The notes under the pieces are model-generated. The model was given only the letters and a program-made list of their open reading frames with translations. It made no database searches and had not been told where the DNA came from. A DNA stretch of 64,000 nt from Saprospiraceae bacterium (GTDB lineage Bacteria > Bacteroidota > Bacteroidia > Chitinophagales > Saprospiraceae). Location of the stretch: NCBI GenBank assembly GCA_020848695.1, contig JADLHT010000001.1, positions 1-64,000 of the forward strand, written 5' to 3'. The translations under genes were made by a program, and so were the position numbers. Shown piece by piece: positions 63,232-64,000 of this stretch. Numbering within the stretch: position 1 is the first letter of the stretch; every line of letters starts with the position of its first letter.

Positions 63232-64000
63232 TAATTTCCGAATAAATTTGAGGTTAGGTATGTTGCTTGTATAAAAGAAATTCGATGAACAACTTCATTC
63301 ATTTTTGCTTGTTCTTCGGCATGCAAATCTTTCAAATAGTCTGACCAATCCTTTATTCCATTATCGTATTGTAGCAACGAAGCTTCCCGAATTTTTGTCT
63401 GTAATAAGATTAAATCCTGATCCGTTCTAATAAGTTGTCTGAATTTTGAAATATCAACTTCATATTGCGTTTGAGCAATATTTAGTTGGTAGTTCAGAGC
63501 TTCTTCCTGTAACTGTGTTATTCCTAAATTCAACTTAGTTATTTTATTTCCACTATTCCGCTGATATAATGAACTTATATTCCAATTTAATCTTACTCCC
63601 GCAACATAATAAGTTTGAAACTCATTCTTTAAAAAATTCAATGCAGGATTGGAGTATCCGACCTGAGCGAAGCCAGATACTTTTGGTATGGAATTGCTAA
63701 CAAAAACTTTATTTTGATACTTAAGCAATGCACGTTGCAGTTGAATTAATTTCAATTCAGGCCTGTTATTTGTTACATTTGAAGGCAATTCCATAGGAAG
63801 TATGAATTCATCTTTACTCTGAATAGATCGACCGCATATTTTCTGTAAGGTCTGAATAAGAATTGTTAACTGAGATTCCAACTCAGACTGTCTTTGACTA
63901 AATTTGATGTCTTCTGCAAGTATTGAATTCAATTGATATGCTGAAATTGTCTTGGCATCATAGGCAATCTGCGCTTTCTTGAGACTATTACTGATTTCAT
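63231..64000 (-). CDS. TolC-family outer-membrane factor, 5' end beyond window
   Basis: The C-terminal 256 residues are visible; the frame remains open past 63932 to the right edge, so a start there would be false. Long amphipathic helices (KKAQIAYDAKTISAYQLNSILAEDIKF, ELESQLTILIQTLQKICG) and beta-strand segments (VSGFAQVGYSNPALNF, YYVAGVRLNWNISSLY) fit one and a half TolC repeats. The usual N-terminal half and signal peptide lie outside. It is the first gene seen of the export operon and forms the outer channel for the adaptor and ABC pump. Confidence 0.88.
   Translation of the reverse strand, partial: EISNSLKKAQIAYDAKTISAYQLNSILAEDIKFSQRQSELESQLTILIQTLQKICGRSIQSKDEFILPMELPSNVTNNRPELKLIQLQRALLKYQNKVFVSNSIPKVSGFAQVGYSNPALNFLKNEFQTYYVAGVRLNWNISSLYQRNSGNKITKLNLGITQLQEEALNYQLNIAQTQYEVDISKFRQLIRTDQDLILLQTKIREASLLQYDNGIKDWSDYLKDLHAEEQAKMNEVVHRISFIQATYLTSNLFGN

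Noticed and set aside
63231-63932. TolC gene starting at 63932
   Set aside because: That codon is TTG inside an open frame that continues to the window edge with TolC-like helices, so it is an internal Leu.

Overview
The window looks like a chromosomal segment of an uncultured or marine/freshwater member of the Bacteroidota, most likely Saprospiria-like. This rests on AT-rich DNA, very large secreted proteins with HYR/SdrD_B-type repeats ending in type IX secretion (T9SS) sorting domains, Bacteroidota-type -7 elements (TAnnTTTG), a Rho factor with an Asn/Arg-rich insertion, a TonB-dependent receptor, and weak or absent Shine-Dalgarno signals. The genus call is inference; no rRNA or tRNA gene was recognised.

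Layout. 1-3.4 kb: a giant secreted HYR-type protein (3' end outside the window) with a small lipoprotein-like gene before it. 3.9-11.5 kb: central metabolism and envelope genes, namely ATP-dependent PEP carboxykinase, a eukaryote-like citrate synthase, glycine cleavage H protein, a coupled VanZ/TonB/TPR cluster and AMP nucleosidase. 11.9-18.8 kb: tRNA methylthiotransferase MtaB, a 1443-residue repeat protein with a gliding-motility-type C-terminus, and a lipoprotein. 18.8-31.2 kb: translation and housekeeping genes (frr, serS, rho, rpmH, rnpA, hisS, pheS) mixed with a zinc peptidase, a TonB-dependent receptor and a lytic transglycosylase. 31.6-35.6 kb: an O-antigen ligase-like protein, a DMT exporter and a TPR protein.

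35.7-46.5 kb: a tightly packed minus-strand cluster, probably one operon. In transcription order it holds a TMTC-like GT-C membrane protein with TPRs, yebC, a second TMTC-like paralogue, a GH3/beta-lactamase-type fusion, an FtsX-type permease, a small unknown protein and two lipoprotein cyclophilins, the second carrying a PKD domain. Most gaps are below 50 bases or are overlaps. 46.7-52.0 kb: a seven-repeat HYR-like T9SS protein, a PA-domain T9SS protein and a lipoprotein alpha/beta hydrolase.

52.0-58.4 kb is the accessory part. A higBA toxin-antitoxin pair lies between two ~138-base direct repeats (about 91% identical). It is followed by an Mrr-type nuclease gene with different codon use, bounded by GTTAGC and GCTAAC. 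Next come a 5'-truncated RND adaptor remnant, a haem-binding (CxxCH) protein, a P-type ATPase and a degraded stretch with a tyrosine-recombinase N-terminal remnant. This patchwork is the most unusual structure seen. 58.3-64 kb: a six-gene ABC-2 drug-export cluster resembling YbhGFSR plus a TolC-family protein whose 5' end lies beyond the right edge.

No CRISPR array, complete insertion sequence or clearly novel multi-gene system is visible. The best candidates for follow-up are the repeat-bounded accessory segment and the paired TMTC-like genes around yebC.
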